DNA of 64,000 bases from Cryobacterium arcticum (GCF_003185895.1 NZ_QHLY01000008.1:44202-108201); one strand, 5' to 3'; positions 8,898-20,720 are shown, counted from the first letter of the stretch. A program made the numbers and translations. Notes: generated by a model from the sequence alone, not told the origin.

Positions 8898-8926
8898 ACG
8901 GCGCCCCTGTTGCGCAGGGGCGCCGT
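8898..8926 (-). terminator. Terminator downstream of the NAD(P)-binding gene
   Basis: A perfect 12-bp stem (8898-8909 with 8915-8926) and 5-nt loop. On the minus strand it is followed by TTCTT, so it ends the gene at 8958-9653. Confidence 0.7.
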
Positions 8927-8957
8927 CGAAATCGTGGCTATCAGCCAAAGGCCGCCA

Positions 8958-9653
8958 TCAGGCGAAAACGCGCACAGCCTCCTGCACCGTGACCGGTCCC
9001 GTCACCAAGTGCAGCACCGTGCGCGATCCGGCGCCGGTGCGCAGAATTTCCGCAATCACCGCGGCAACGTCTGCGCGCGGGATGCTGCCCCGAGGCTCGG
9101 GCCTAACCGCTCCCTCGGCATCCGGGCCGGTGAGTTCCAGGCGTACCAGGCCGGTGGGGGCGTCGTCGGTGAGCGTGCCGGGGCGCACGATGGTCCAATC
9201 CAGGTCGCGGCGCACCAGGTCTTCCTCGGCGCCGAGCTTGGCCTGCAGGTACACCAGGAAGTCCTCAGGTACCCCGTCGGGCTTCGCACCGTCGCGCACG
9301 AGGTCGGCGCCGGTTGAGGAGATCTGTACGAACCGCGTCACGCCCGCGGCTTCCGCCGCATCCGCCAGGAGCACCGAGGCGCCCAGGTCGACCGAGCCCT
9401 TTCGGGCGTCTCCGCTGCCCGCGCCCGCACCGGCCGCGAAGACCGCGGCGTCGGCACCGGCGAGCACCGCAGCAATGGCGTCAACGGTGCTGTTCTCCAG
9501 GTCGAGAACCACCGGCTGGGCGCCATCCAACAGCAGGTCGGCGCTCTGCTCCTCCTTGCGGATCAGCCCGATGACGGTGTGACCGTCACCCGACATTTCC
9601 CGCGTGAGTGCCCGAGCAATTTTGCCGTGTCCGCCAGCTATAACAATTCTCAT
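8958..9653 (-). CDS. NAD(P)H-binding SDR-like protein (atypical SDR5/NmrA-like)
   Basis: A 231-residue Rossmann protein starting MRIVIAGGHGKIARAL, where GGHGKIA is the glycine-rich dinucleotide motif. RFVQISSTGAD and WTIVRPGTLTD are the further signature strands of the YwnB/NmrA-like atypical SDRs, which often act as redox sensors or flavin/quinone reductases. The start at 9653 is chosen because the family begins directly at the first beta strand; an extension to 9716 would add 21 unlikely residues. It is divergent from the VanY-like gene. Confidence 0.82.
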   Translation of the reverse strand: MRIVIAGGHGKIARALTREMSGDGHTVIGLIRKEEQSADLLLDGAQPVVLDLENSTVDAIAAVLAGADAAVFAAGAGAGSGDARKGSVDLGASVLLADAAEAAGVTRFVQISSTGADLVRDGAKPDGVPEDFLVYLQAKLGAEEDLVRRDLDWTIVRPGTLTDDAPTGLVRLELTGPDAEGAVRPEPRGSIPRADVAAVIAEILRTGAGSRTVLHLVTGPVTVQEAVRVFA

Positions 9654-9742
9654 ACTCGATACAACAGGCGCGCCAACGAGGGAATTCCCCGGCACGCACC
9701 GCCTGCGGTGCGACACGCCCGTTGCAGACTAGGCTCGGCAGC

Positions 9743-10603
9743 GTGTCTGAACCAACGCGCCGGGGGGCGTCACCGCGCGTGCGCCGTCGTCGCACGCTTG
9801 TCGTAGCGACGGCTGTAGTTCTCGTGATCGCCGGAGCCGGAGCGGTGATCCTGGGCGGAATCACCGGTCGAGCGGCCACGGCGCCGACGGCAGCCGCCAC
9901 CGCCACGACCACTCCCGATGCCGAGCCTGCCGAGCCGACCGAGCCGCCGCGGCCATCACCGTCGACCTCGCCCGAACCCGCTCCTGCACCAACGTTCAAT
10001 CGAGCTGCACATTCGATCGATGACCCGGACAGCATCTGGGTCGTCGTCGACAAGCTGCGGCCATTCAATCCCGTCGACTACGCCCCGGGCGATCTGGTCG
10101 ACGTTCCGGTTCCGTTCGCCAACCCTCCCCAGATGCGGGTAGAGGCGTCAGATGCCGTTGTCGCTCTCTTCGCTGCCTTCACCGCCGATACCGGCTTGGC
10201 ACTGCAGTCCCAGAGCGCCTACCGCAGCTTCGACACGCAGACGACGGTCTACAACCGGGACATCGCCTCTCTCGGGCAGGCCGGCGCCGACCTCAGTACC
10301 GCCCGCCCCGGCACGAGCGAGCATCAGACCGGCCTGACCATCGACATCAGCGCCCAGCCCGGGCAGTGCTCCCTGAACGCCTGTTTCGCCGATACCCCGC
10401 ACGGCCAGTGGCTGGCCGCCAATGCCTGGCGATTCGGCTTTCTGTTGCGGTACCCGGCTGACAAAGTGGCCGTGACCGGATACGAGTTCGAGCCCTGGCA
10501 CTACCGGTACATCGGCATCGATCTGGCCACCGAAATGCACAACACCGGCGTGACCACTCTCGAGGAATTCTTCGGCCTTCCGGCGGCCCCGTCCTACAAC
10601 TGA
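9743..10603 (+). CDS. VanY-type D-alanyl-D-alanine carboxypeptidase family protein (M15)
   Basis: A 286-residue secreted or membrane-anchored peptidase with an Arg-rich N-terminus and one membrane segment near residues 18-40. A Pro/Thr/Ala-rich linker follows to about residue 85, then an M15B catalytic domain. The zinc ligands are visible in SEHQTGLTIDI and EPWHYRYIG. It should trim the terminal D-Ala of peptidoglycan stems outside the membrane. The GTG at 9743 is 7 nt after TAGGCT, suggesting a leaderless mRNA; a TTG at 9722 would lie before that hexamer. Confidence 0.87.
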   Translation: MSEPTRRGASPRVRRRRTLVVATAVVLVIAGAGAVILGGITGRAATAPTAAATATTTPDAEPAEPTEPPRPSPSTSPEPAPAPTFNRAAHSIDDPDSIWVVVDKLRPFNPVDYAPGDLVDVPVPFANPPQMRVEASDAVVALFAAFTADTGLALQSQSAYRSFDTQTTVYNRDIASLGQAGADLSTARPGTSEHQTGLTIDISAQPGQCSLNACFADTPHGQWLAANAWRFGFLLRYPADKVAVTGYEFEPWHYRYIGIDLATEMHNTGVTTLEEFFGLPAAPSYN

Positions 10604-10704
10604 TTCCATGCTCATGCATGGGTTGTGCAGGCTCCGCACAGTGTTCTGCCAAGTAGGGATGTTTTCCTTGCGGGTCCCCACCCCCGCTGACGAGAAACGA
10701 TTTT

Positions 10705-11862
10705 GTGCGCCCCGCTTCCCCTCCCGAATCCCGCAAGTCCACCCGACGACACCTTAAACGCCAGCAGAAGAGGGCCCAGCGCAAGCGCCACCTCGTTGTC
10801 GTAGCGAGCCTCACTGTCGGCACGACCGTGGTGGCCATCATCGCCGGCCTCGTCATCGACAGCGGCGCGTTCAGCGCCGAAGCCGGCCCCGCGAGCGCGG
10901 CCCCGGCGTCGCAGACTGTCGTCACGCCGACCCCGACGCCGTCCGCCACGATTTCGATGCCGGCCGCGACAGAGACTGCCGAGCCCATCGTGCGCAGCGC
11001 CGTTGTGGCATCGGATGGTTCGCCCGCCGGCCCCGTCACCGGCGGTACCGTCGTCACGGTCACGGGCACCGACCTCGAAGGTGTCACCAGCGCGAGCTTC
11101 GGCGACAACCCGGCGACCGTGGTCGCGGCCACCAGTGACACCGTCACTCTGGAGACTCCCGCAGCGACCGACCTCAGCACCGGCGCCGTCACCGTGAACC
11201 TCTTCGCCGACACCGGAGCGCCCGTGCAGGTGGTCGGCGGTGCCGACGCAGCCGGGAGCGCCGATGGGACCTCGAGTGCCGCTGCCACGGCCGCCCTCAC
11301 CGAGGCCATCGAGGCGACGAGCAGTGCCGCCGTCACGGCTACGGCCGCGCCGGCGGCCACTCCCGCTCCTGCCGTGCTCACCTTCACCTACGTGCCGGAT
11401 CCCGCGATCACCGCGCAGATCGACTATGCCCTCGCGCACTGGAACAACTACAACTCAGCGGTGTACGGCGCTATCTCCGGTAACGACTGTGTGAACTTCA
11501 CCAGCCAGTCACTGCTCGCCCGCGGCTGGACGATGGACGCAGAATGGTCGTTCAGCGCCGGACAGTACAGCGCGGCCTGGGCCAGTTCCACGGCCTTCGC
11601 CGCGTACCTCAGCGCCCACCCGGAGCGTGCCACCGCGCTCAGCGATGACCAACGCGACCAGGTGAAGGTCGGCGACGTCGTGCAGTTCGACTGGGATGAC
11701 TCCGGCGACAGGGACCACACCGGCATCGTGACAAGGGTCGAGCGCACCGCCACCGGCGTGGAGATCTACTACGCGGGACACACGGCCAACACCGACTACC
11801 GCTCGGTGGACGCATCCCTCGCTGCCGGCGGCGGAAGCGTGAGCTACTGGAGCATCGTCTAG
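10705..11862 (+). CDS. Secreted amidase-domain (Amidase_6) protein with IPT/TIG domain
   Basis: A 385-residue exported protein. A basic N-terminus and membrane segment (about residues 29-51) lead to a low-complexity linker, an IPT/TIG beta-sandwich (about 95-170, with GGTVVTVTGTDL), a second Ala/Thr linker and a C-terminal amidase domain (about 230-385). The catalytic Cys of NDCVNFTSQ and His of DHTGIV mark a papain/NlpC-like fold. Such proteins are thought to cleave cell-wall peptides. The next gene is a close paralogue without the IPT domain. Confidence 0.83.
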   Translation: MRPASPPESRKSTRRHLKRQQKRAQRKRHLVVVASLTVGTTVVAIIAGLVIDSGAFSAEAGPASAAPASQTVVTPTPTPSATISMPAATETAEPIVRSAVVASDGSPAGPVTGGTVVTVTGTDLEGVTSASFGDNPATVVAATSDTVTLETPAATDLSTGAVTVNLFADTGAPVQVVGGADAAGSADGTSSAAATAALTEAIEATSSAAVTATAAPAATPAPAVLTFTYVPDPAITAQIDYALAHWNNYNSAVYGAISGNDCVNFTSQSLLARGWTMDAEWSFSAGQYSAAWASSTAFAAYLSAHPERATALSDDQRDQVKVGDVVQFDWDDSGDRDHTGIVTRVERTATGVEIYYAGHTANTDYRSVDASLAAGGGSVSYWSIV

Positions 11863-11961
11863 CCCGGGTTTTTCATCGGCCGCTCATAGCCCGGTCCCAG
11901 ACTCTTCACCAAAAGGTGTGATTTGCTGGAGGATTCGTCCCCCCGAACAGAGGTAATCGTT

Positions 11962-12654
11962 GTGGCTGTAGCTCGACCTGCACGAATCGGCGTCGTCGCC
12001 CTGGTACTCGGTGGCATCGTCGTCGGCGGGGTGGCTCTGGCAACCTCAACCAACGATCGGGGCACCTCGGGGCAGACCGCGTCGACGGATGCCGCGGCAT
12101 CCGTTGCCACCACGGCAGCGCCGGAGGCCGACACCCGCGAGACGCCCACCGCGACGGCCGCGCCGGTCGAAATGGACGCCAATGTGCAGGCCCAACTGGA
12201 CTACGCGCTCACCTACTGGAGCGACTACAACACCGACGAATACGGCGTTGTCGACGGCAACGACTGCGTGAACTTCACCAGTCAGTCCCTGGTGGCCCGC
12301 GGCTGGGCCATGGATGAGGACTGGTACACCAGTGGCACCGGCTCTGACTTCGACTTCTCGTCGCCCTGGGTGAGCTCGACCGCATTCATGAACTACCTCG
12401 CCGACTCCGGCCGCGCTACTGCCCTCACTGACGACCAGCGCGACCAGGTGAAGCTCGGCGATGTGGTGCAGTTCGACTGGGACAACTCCGGCGACCGCGA
12501 CCACACCGCCATCGTGTCCCGCATCGAGGGCAGCGGCGACGACATCGTGATCTACTACGCCGGGCACACCGACGACTCCGACTACCTCTCGGTGGACTTC
12601 GCGATCACCGAAAAGCACCCGGGCGGCACCGCGTACTACTGGAGCATCCCCTAG
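11962..12654 (+). CDS. Secreted amidase-domain (Amidase_6) protein, short paralogue
   Basis: A 230-residue exported protein with an N-terminal membrane segment (residues 7-27), a short Ala/Thr linker and the same amidase domain as the upstream gene, with catalytic NDCVNFTSQ and DHTAIV. Domain identity to the neighbour is high, which indicates tandem duplication. The GTG at 11962 is chosen because AGAGG precedes it by 8 nt; a TTG at 11923 would add 13 residues before the signal sequence. A strong terminator follows. Confidence 0.83.
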   Translation: MAVARPARIGVVALVLGGIVVGGVALATSTNDRGTSGQTASTDAAASVATTAAPEADTRETPTATAAPVEMDANVQAQLDYALTYWSDYNTDEYGVVDGNDCVNFTSQSLVARGWAMDEDWYTSGTGSDFDFSSPWVSSTAFMNYLADSGRATALTDDQRDQVKLGDVVQFDWDNSGDRDHTAIVSRIEGSGDDIVIYYAGHTDDSDYLSVDFAITEKHPGGTAYYWSIP

Positions 12655-12692
12655 TCCCCACCTTAGGAACCGGTGCGCCCACTTGCGCCAAG

Positions 12693-12724
12693 ATGCCCCG
12701 TCACGGATTGTGACGGGGCATTTT
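12693..12724 (+). terminator. Intrinsic terminator after the amidase pair
   Basis: A 12-bp perfect stem (12693-12704 with 12710-12721) with 5-nt loop GGATT is followed by TTTT. It lies between the convergent amidase gene and pgm and could serve both. Confidence 0.85.
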
Positions 12725-12745
12725 CGCGCAACTCGCGGCTGGGCG

Positions 12746-14362
<1,617 letters not shown>

Positions 14363-14398
14363 AGTGCCCAGTCTTGCACTCCAACTAGGCTGTGAGCC

Positions 14399-15343
14399 AT
14401 GCCAGAGACTCCGGATGTGCACTACAGCTTTCTGGGCCCCGCCGGGACCTTCACCGAGGCAGCCCTCGCCCAAGTACCCGAGGCGCAGGGCCTGCCGTGG
14501 CGGGCCGTCAACAACGTGGGGGAGGCTCTCGCCGACGTCGTGAACGGCCGGAGCGTCGCCGCCATGATCGCAATCGAGAATTCGGTCGACGGTGGCGTCT
14601 CCGCCACCCAGGACGCCCTCGCGAGCGTGCCCAACCTGCGGATCCTCGGCGAGTACCTCGTACCGGTCAACTTCGTGCTTGTCGCCCGGCCCGGCACCAC
14701 CCTCGACGACGTCAAGATCGTCAACGCGCATCCGGTGGCGTACGCGCAGTGCCGCAGCTGGCTCGAGGCCACCCTGCCCAAGCACGGGCACATCCCGTCG
14801 TCGAGCAACGTGGCCGCCGCAGCCGCCCTGTTCGAACCCGGGCCGGCGGATGCCGCTGTCGCCCCGCCCGGCATCGAGAAGCACCACGACCTGGTGGTGC
14901 TCGCCCGTGACATCGGCGACAACCCCAATGCCGTCACCCGCTTCGTGCTGGTCGGCCGCACCACCGAGATCCCCGCGCCCACGGGCGCCGACAAGACCAG
15001 CGTGATCGTGGAGTTGCCGGAAGACCGTGCCGGTGCGCTGCTCGAGATGCTCGAACAGTTCGCCACCCGCGGCGTCAACCTCAGCCTCATCCAGTCCCGG
15101 CCGATCGGCGATGCCATGGGCCGGTACCGGTTCGTCATCGACGCCGACGGCCACATCCTCGACGAACGGGTGGCGGATGCGCTGCTGGGACTTCGCCGGT
15201 TCAGCCCCAAGGTGATCTTCCTCGGCTCCTATCCGCGGGCCGACCGGGCGCCGAACGTGTTCACCTCCCGCTACGACGACGAGGTCTTCATCGAGGCCAG
15301 GGACTGGCTGCGCGGCCTGGTGTCGGGGGAGCCGCAGGCATGA
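14399..15343 (+). CDS. pheA: Prephenate dehydratase
   Basis: A 314-residue enzyme converting prephenate to phenylpyruvate for phenylalanine synthesis. The catalytic domain starts [15 protein letters not shown] and holds the essential TRF motif ([10 protein letters not shown], near residue 180). The C-terminal ACT domain (about residues 200-275) has LIQSRP in place of the usual ESRP, a small variation at the phenylalanine-binding site. TAGGCT sits 7 nt before the ATG, suggesting a leaderless transcript. It overlaps the next gene by 4 bp. Confidence 0.94.
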   Translation: MPETPDVHYSFLGPAGTFTEAALAQVPEAQGLPWRAVNNVGEALADVVNGRSVAAMIAIENSVDGGVSATQDALASVPNLRILGEYLVPVNFVLVARPGTTLDDVKIVNAHPVAYAQCRSWLEATLPKHGHIPSSSNVAAAAALFEPGPADAAVAPPGIEKHHDLVVLARDIGDNPNAVTRFVLVGRTTEIPAPTGADKTSVIVELPEDRAGALLEMLEQFATRGVNLSLIQSRPIGDAMGRYRFVIDADGHILDERVADALLGLRRFSPKVIFLGSYPRADRAPNVFTSRYDDEVFIEARDWLRGLVSGEPQA

Positions 15344-15849
15344 CCGGACAGGGGGATACCGGCCGCCCGGCGATCGACCCCCGTCACGACGCGATCTACC
15401 AGCGCGGCTATCAGCCCGGCACCGGCGCCCCTGCGGCCCCCGCGGCCCGCCGGCCCCTGATTGTGCCGCCGCCCGCCGGAGCCTCGGTCGACGCAGCTCG
15501 CCCTGCCGACGAGTCGATTGACGACCTCGCGGACCTGGCCATCGCCGACACCGATTTTCAGGACGAGTACGAGCCGTCCCGATGGAACCCGTACATAGCG
15601 CTGCTGTGGCTGCTCGGGGTTCTGCTTCCCACCGGCGGCCTGGCCCTGCAGTGGCAGGCGGTGAACGGAATGTTCCAGAACAACTCGTGGTCAGGGAGCG
15701 GTGCGCCGCCGTTTTCGGTGGTCATCCAGCAGTTCAGCTACGTGGCCTCGCCGTCCCTGATCACCTCCGGCTTTATGATCATGGCGGGCCTGCTGTTCTG
15801 GCACGCCGTCGCCTGGCGCGCCAAGCGGAGCGCTCGCTCATCGAGGTGA
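15340..15849 (+). CDS. Hypothetical two-helix membrane protein
   Basis: I do not recognise this 169-residue protein. About 85 hydrophilic residues rich in Pro, Ala and Asp precede two hydrophobic segments (about residues 84-103 and 135-157), with a Gly/Ser/Pro-rich external loop between them and a basic C-terminal tail. The ATGA overlap with pheA indicates coupled translation, but this context alone does not give it a function. Confidence 0.75.
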   Translation: MTGQGDTGRPAIDPRHDAIYQRGYQPGTGAPAAPAARRPLIVPPPAGASVDAARPADESIDDLADLAIADTDFQDEYEPSRWNPYIALLWLLGVLLPTGGLALQWQAVNGMFQNNSWSGSGAPPFSVVIQQFSYVASPSLITSGFMIMAGLLFWHAVAWRAKRSARSSR

Positions 15850-15856
15850 GGCCAGA

Positions 15857-16888
15857 TCAGCCGGTGACGGCGGGCGGCCCCGCGGGCACCCGCACGAGCA
15901 GCGCGCGCCGGTCTGCGCGCAGGAACACACTGCGCACCAGCCCGAACTCGTCGCCGTCGAGTTCGAACTCCTGCGGCTTGTCGGCAACGATGCGAATATC
16001 AGAGCCGACCAGTGTGGTCATGGTGCGCTCATCGTCGGCCTCGGTGAGCTCGATGATGCGGCGGCCGACGGCCGAGCGCCGAAGGACGCCGTTCTGCCAG
16101 GTCACCCGGCGCCAGATCTTGAGCCAGCCCACCACGCCCTTGGGTTGCAGCACGGCGATGTCGAGGATTCCGTCGTCGATGATCGCATCGGGCAGAAACT
16201 GGATGTTGCCGGGAAGCAGCCCGCAATTGGCGATCAGGATGGTGCTCACTGTGGCGGCATGCTCGCTGCGGGTGCCCAGGTTGTAGCGGATGCGGAACGG
16301 TTCGGCCTTGGGGATGGCGCGCATCCCGGCGTCAACATAGGCCAGCCAGCCCACCTGCTTCTTCAGGTCGGGGCGGGTGGCGGCGATCATCTGGGCGTCC
16401 AGGCCGAGTCCGGCCATCACCAGGAACACGTGGTCTTCGATGCTGTCGTCGGCGAACGTGACCGATGCGACACCGAGATCGATCGCGCGGGAGTCGCCGG
16501 TGAAGGCGATCTCGATGGCGTCGTCGAGGCTGCTCAGGGGCAGCTGCAGGTTGCGGGCCAGCAGGTTGCCGGTGCCGACGGGCAGCACGCCCAGCGCCAC
16601 TTCGCCGCCTCGGAGGGCTTCCGCCACCGCCCGCACTGTGCCGTCGCCGCCGGCGGCGAGCACCAGGTCGACGTCGTGCCGGAGGGCGCGCCGGGTGGCC
16701 CGCTGCCCAGGGTCTTCGATCGACGTCTCGTACCAGAGCGATTCCGCCCAGCCGGCCGCCTCGGCCGCGGAAGTGACACTCGCGCGCAGCTTGGCCACAT
16801 CCGTCTTGATCGGGTTGTAGACCACGGCGGCGCGTTTCGGTGCCGGTGGAACTTCGTGGGGGCCGGAATCGGTGGTCTGCACCCGCAC
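15857..16888 (-). CDS. Diacylglycerol kinase-like lipid kinase (YegS/BmrU family)
   Basis: A 343-residue lipid kinase. It starts near AAVVYNPIKTD, with the nucleotide loop LAAGGDGTVRAVAEAL (about residues 75-90) and PVGTGNLLARNL. The family phosphorylates diacylglycerol, sphingosine-like lipids or phosphatidylglycerol on the cytoplasmic face. GTG codons at 16888 and 16882 are both possible starts. A paralogue is encoded at 45868-46839. Confidence 0.88.
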   Translation of the reverse strand: MRVQTTDSGPHEVPPAPKRAAVVYNPIKTDVAKLRASVTSAAEAAGWAESLWYETSIEDPGQRATRRALRHDVDLVLAAGGDGTVRAVAEALRGGEVALGVLPVGTGNLLARNLQLPLSSLDDAIEIAFTGDSRAIDLGVASVTFADDSIEDHVFLVMAGLGLDAQMIAATRPDLKKQVGWLAYVDAGMRAIPKAEPFRIRYNLGTRSEHAATVSTILIANCGLLPGNIQFLPDAIIDDGILDIAVLQPKGVVGWLKIWRRVTWQNGVLRRSAVGRRIIELTEADDERTMTTLVGSDIRIVADKPQEFELDGDEFGLVRSVFLRADRRALLVRVPAGPPAVTG

Positions 16889-16932
16889 AGGCTATAGCAA
16901 GGGCGTGTGGGCGGCGCTTGTAGACTAGGCCG

Positions 16933-18198
16933 GTGATTGATCCGGTGCTGCTACGCGAAAATCCCGACCTCGTCAAGCGATCGCAGGAGGCGCGGGGCGA
17001 CTCTGTCGAGGCCGTCGACGCTGCGCTCGCCGCCGACGCCGACCGGCGATCGTCGATTACCAACTTCGAAGCGTTGCGCGCGTCGCAGAATGCTTTCGGC
17101 AAAACCGTGGCGAAGGCCCCGCCGGCCGAGAAGAAGGCCCTGGTCGCAGAGGCGCAGAGCCTCGCCGCCGAGGTCAAGGCGGCCGGAGCTGCCGCGGCCG
17201 AGGCCGAGGAGCGGTTCACCGCGGTGATGCGCACCATCGCCAACCCCATCATCGACGGCGTGCCCGCCGGCGGCGAAGACAACTTCACCACCCTGCGCAC
17301 CCACGGGGAGATCCCCACCTTCGACTTCGAAGCCCGCGATCACCTCGAACTGGGCGAGATGCTCGGCGCCATCGACATGGGCCGGGGCGCCAAGGTTTCC
17401 GGCGCCAGGTTCTACTTCCTGCGCGGCATCGGTGCCCGGCTCGAGATCGCCCTGATGAACATGGCGCTCGACCACGCGCTCGCGGCGGATTTCATCCCTA
17501 TGATCACGCCCACCCTGGTGCGGCCCGAGATCATGGACGGCACGGGCTTCCTCGGCCAGCACGCCGACGAGATCTACTACCTGCCCGCCGACGACCTCTA
17601 CCTCACCGGCACCAGCGAGGTCGCGCTCGCCGGGTACCACAGCGACGAGATCCTCGACCTCACCGACGGGCCGCTGCGCTACGCCGGCTGGTCCACCTGC
17701 TACCGCCGTGAGGCCGGTTCGGGCGGCAAGGACACCCGCGGCATCATCCGCGTGCACCAGTTCAACAAGCTCGAGATGTTCACCTACGTGCTGCCGGAGA
17801 ACGCCGAAGCCGAGCACGCCCGCCTCGTCGCCCTGCAGGAGAGCATGCTCCAGGCCCTGGGTCTGAGCTACCGGGTGATCGACGTCGCCGCCGGCGACCT
17901 CGGCTCCAGCGCTGCCCGCAAGTTCGACATCGAGGCCTGGGTACCCACCCAGAACGCCTACCGTGAGCTGACCAGCACGAGCAACTGCACGACCTACCAG
18001 GCGCGCCGCCTCGACATCCGCTACCGCACCGAGTCGGGCAAGACCGCCCCGGTGTCCACGCTCAACGGCACCCTCGCCACCACCCGCTGGATCGTCGCCA
18101 TCCTGGAGACGCACCAACAGGCCGACGGTTCGGTCATCGTGCCGGAGGCGCTGCGACCGTACCTCGGCGGGCTCGACGTGCTCACGCCCATCCGATGA
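16933..18198 (+). CDS. serS: Serine-tRNA ligase
   Basis: A 421-residue class II synthetase of usual length. The N-terminal coiled-coil arm (about residues 30-100) is followed by the catalytic core with motif 2 [15 protein letters not shown] and motif 3 [15 protein letters not shown]. It charges the tRNA-Ser species encoded 1-2.5 kb downstream. The GTG start has no Shine-Dalgarno sequence, but TAGACT lies 6 nt before it (16921-16926), so translation is probably leaderless. The stop overlaps the HAD gene (ATGA). Confidence 0.96.
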   Translation: MIDPVLLRENPDLVKRSQEARGDSVEAVDAALAADADRRSSITNFEALRASQNAFGKTVAKAPPAEKKALVAEAQSLAAEVKAAGAAAAEAEERFTAVMRTIANPIIDGVPAGGEDNFTTLRTHGEIPTFDFEARDHLELGEMLGAIDMGRGAKVSGARFYFLRGIGARLEIALMNMALDHALAADFIPMITPTLVRPEIMDGTGFLGQHADEIYYLPADDLYLTGTSEVALAGYHSDEILDLTDGPLRYAGWSTCYRREAGSGGKDTRGIIRVHQFNKLEMFTYVLPENAEAEHARLVALQESMLQALGLSYRVIDVAAGDLGSSAARKFDIEAWVPTQNAYRELTSTSNCTTYQARRLDIRYRTESGKTAPVSTLNGTLATTRWIVAILETHQQADGSVIVPEALRPYLGGLDVLTPIR

Positions 18199-19007
18199 CC
18201 GTCAAGACCGACGCGCCCTGGCTCGTTGCCCTCGATATCGACGGCACAACCCTGCACGAAGACGGCACCATCAGTGAGGCCGTCATTCGGCAGGTGCGCC
18301 GAGTCGCCGACGCCGGTCACGAGATCATGTTCGCCACCGGGCGCAGTGCCGCCGCCACCCTGCCGGTCCTCGATCGGCTCGAGATCACGCCCAAGTTCGT
18401 GGTCTGCTCCAACGGCGCCATCACCCTGCACCGAGACGCGGATGCGCCGATGGGCTACCGCCGGGAATGGGTCGAGACCTTCGACCCCAGCGACGTACTC
18501 CTCTCCATCCGCTCGCACCTGAAGACAGCCCGCTATGCCGTCGAAGACGAGCACGGCTACTACCGGTACACCGAGCCGTTCCCCGACGCCACCATCGGCA
18601 TCGATAGCGAGCACGTCGATTTTGATGAACTGCTGCTGCACGCCGCCACCCGCGTCGTGGTTGTCTCGCCCGACCACGACATGGAGGACTTCCTCCAGGT
18701 GGTGGAGCAGATGGGGCTCAACCGGGTGAGCTACGCGATCGGTTGGACCGCCTGGCTCGACATCGCCCCCGACGGCGTGAACAAGGCCACCGCCATGGAA
18801 CGGGTGCGCGCCGAGATCGGCATTCCCCGCAACCGGGTGATGGCCGTCGGCGACGGGCGGAACGACATCGACATGCTGCTCTGGGCCGGCACGGAGGGCC
18901 GCGGCGTGGCCATGGGCCAGTCGCCGGAAGACGTGCTCGAGTCCGCCAGCGAACTGACGGTCAGTGTGCAGGACGACGGCCTCGCAGTGGTGCTGAGCAG
19001 CCTCTAA
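18195..19007 (+). CDS. Cof-type HAD family hydrolase
   Basis: A 270-residue phosphatase of the HAD-IIB group. DIDGTT (residue 12 onward) is the nucleophile motif, MFATGR is motif II, a Lys sits in NKATAM, and [11 protein letters not shown] is the acidic motif IV. Such enzymes dephosphorylate sugar phosphates or FMN/PLP; the substrate is unknown. It is translationally coupled to serS. Confidence 0.88.
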   Translation: MTVKTDAPWLVALDIDGTTLHEDGTISEAVIRQVRRVADAGHEIMFATGRSAAATLPVLDRLEITPKFVVCSNGAITLHRDADAPMGYRREWVETFDPSDVLLSIRSHLKTARYAVEDEHGYYRYTEPFPDATIGIDSEHVDFDELLLHAATRVVVVSPDHDMEDFLQVVEQMGLNRVSYAIGWTAWLDIAPDGVNKATAMERVRAEIGIPRNRVMAVGDGRNDIDMLLWAGTEGRGVAMGQSPEDVLESASELTVSVQDDGLAVVLSSL

Positions 19008-19138
19008 CCAGGCCTGTGAGCCTCGTGCAGGGCCTTGCCAGATTCGCATGTCAGGCTGCACATTCCGTGATCGGCTAAGATCGGGCGCAGTTCGTTGTTG
19101 GTTCTTGCCCGTCACGGCACGATCCAGCAGTCGAACCG

Positions 19139-19226
19139 GGAGGGCTGTCCGAGCGGCCGATGGAGCCAGTCTTGAAAACTGGTGGGCAGAAATGTCTCGT
19201 GGGTTCGAATCCCACGCCCTCCGCCA
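19139..19226 (+). tRNA. tRNA-Ser (anticodon TGA)
   Basis: An 88-nt type II tRNA with a 7-bp acceptor stem (GGAGGGC with GCCCTCC), discriminator G and encoded CCA at 19224-19226. The anticodon stem CCAGT/ACTGG holds the loop CTTGAAA, giving anticodon TGA for UCA codons. A long variable arm and the T-loop TTCGAAT are present. Confidence 0.96.
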
Positions 19227-19265
19227 CGCGGGTGGCTGAACCTGTTGTACGACGAAAGGATTTGA

Positions 19266-20534
19266 GTGAGCGACCAATTGCGCCCCCGCTCGAAACGATC
19301 GAAGCAGATCAGCACACTCGCCAGGCACGGCCGGCTCAAGCGGTCCAATGCGTTCGCCAACGTCGCCAAGGTGCTCGCCGCAGCCCTCGCCGTGGTCATG
19401 GTCAGCGGAGTGTCAGTGGCCGCCCTCGCCACGCTCAATGTGGCCGCCAGCGTCAAGCCCGCTGTAGTGCTCGAGAACGAGACCGACGGCCCGATGCCCA
19501 CCATCGGGTCCATCGACGGCGGAGCGAACCTTCTCCTCGTCGGTAGCGACAGCCGCGAAGGTCAGGGTGACGGCTACGGCGACCCCGACGAAGAGACATC
19601 CGTGCTCAACGACGTGACCATGTTGCTGCACATCGCCGAAGACCACAGCAGTGCCACCGTGATCAGCTTTCCCCGGGACACCTTCGTGCCGATCCCATCG
19701 TGCCCGAACCCCGAGGGCGGTACCTTCAGCTCGATGAGCAGCCAGAAGATCAACACCACCCTGAACTACGGTGGCCTGGCCTGCACGGTGATGACGGTGG
19801 AAGAGCTGACGGGGTTGTCGATCCCCTATGCCGCGCTGGTGCAGTTCAATGGGGTCGCGGCCATGTCGGAGGCCGTCGGCGGGGTGTCCGTGTGCATCGC
19901 CGAACCCATCGTCGACGAGTACACCGACCTCAACCTGGCCGCTGGCGAGCAAGAGCTCAAGGGCTTGGAGGCGCTGCAGTTCCTGCGCACCCGCCATGGC
20001 GTCGGCGACGGCAGCGACCTGGGCCGGATCAGCAACCAGCAGGTCTTCCTGTCCGCGCTCGTGCGCACCCTGAAGAGTGCCGAGACGCTGAGCGACCCGA
20101 TCAAGCTGTACTCGATCGCCAAGGCCGCCGTTGACAACATGGAGCTCTCGACCTCGTTGCAGAGCATGGACACCATGGTCTCCATCGCGATGGCGCTCAA
20201 GGACATTCCGCTCGACAAGGTCGTCTTCGTTCAGTACCCGGTCTTCGTGGTCGATGGCGGTGTCGAGCCCGACGAATCTGCCGCGGCCGATCTGATCGCC
20301 GCGGTCAACGCGGATGTCTCACCCACCCTGGCGCCGGGTGAAGCCGACTTCCTCTCGGTGGCAGACCCCAACGCGGCTGTGCCGGCTGAACCCGTCGATC
20401 CCGCCGCTCCCGTGGATCCTGCCGACCCGGCCGCGGAGCCGACACCCTCCGAGTCGGCGTTGCCGAGCAACGTGTATGGCCAGGACGCCTCGCAGCTGAC
20501 CTGTTCGGCCGGTCGCCCCGTCGAAGACCAGTAG
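19266..20534 (+). CDS. LCP (LytR-CpsA-Psr) family protein
   Basis: A 422-residue membrane-anchored phosphotransferase that ligates wall glycopolymers to peptidoglycan. A cytoplasmic basic N-terminus precedes one membrane helix (about residues 36-60). The LCP domain shows LLLVGSDSREGQGD, VISFPRDTFVPIP, KINTTLNYGG, LVQFNGVAAMSEAVGGV and FLRTRHGVGDGSDLGRISNQQ, which carry the conserved Asp and Arg residues. A Pro/Ala tail extends from about residue 375. GAAAGGA precedes the GTG start. Confidence 0.92.
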   Translation: MSDQLRPRSKRSKQISTLARHGRLKRSNAFANVAKVLAAALAVVMVSGVSVAALATLNVAASVKPAVVLENETDGPMPTIGSIDGGANLLLVGSDSREGQGDGYGDPDEETSVLNDVTMLLHIAEDHSSATVISFPRDTFVPIPSCPNPEGGTFSSMSSQKINTTLNYGGLACTVMTVEELTGLSIPYAALVQFNGVAAMSEAVGGVSVCIAEPIVDEYTDLNLAAGEQELKGLEALQFLRTRHGVGDGSDLGRISNQQVFLSALVRTLKSAETLSDPIKLYSIAKAAVDNMELSTSLQSMDTMVSIAMALKDIPLDKVVFVQYPVFVVDGGVEPDESAAADLIAAVNADVSPTLAPGEADFLSVADPNAAVPAEPVDPAAPVDPADPAAEPTPSESALPSNVYGQDASQLTCSAGRPVEDQ

Positions 20535-20623
20535 CGCCACCGCGGTATCCGCTCGTAAATGTGCAAACGGATGCCGCGGTGCCGTTAGTATGGTGGATGT
20601 GCGTTTGCGCAAGCAGACGCTCG

Positions 20624-20714
20624 GGAGACGTCGCATAGCCCGGCTTAGTGCACCACCCTGCTAAGGTGGAGTGCCCTTCACAGGGCACCGAGGGTTCAAA
20701 TCCCTCCGTCTCCG
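20624..20714 (+). tRNA. tRNA-Ser (anticodon GCT)
   Basis: A 91-nt type II tRNA with acceptor stem GGAGACG/CGTCTCC and discriminator G; CCA is not encoded. The anticodon stem CCACC/GGTGG holds loop CTGCTAA, giving anticodon GCT for AGC/AGU. The extended variable arm pairs GTGCCCT with AGGGCAC. Confidence 0.96.
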
Positions 20715-20720
20715 CACTTC

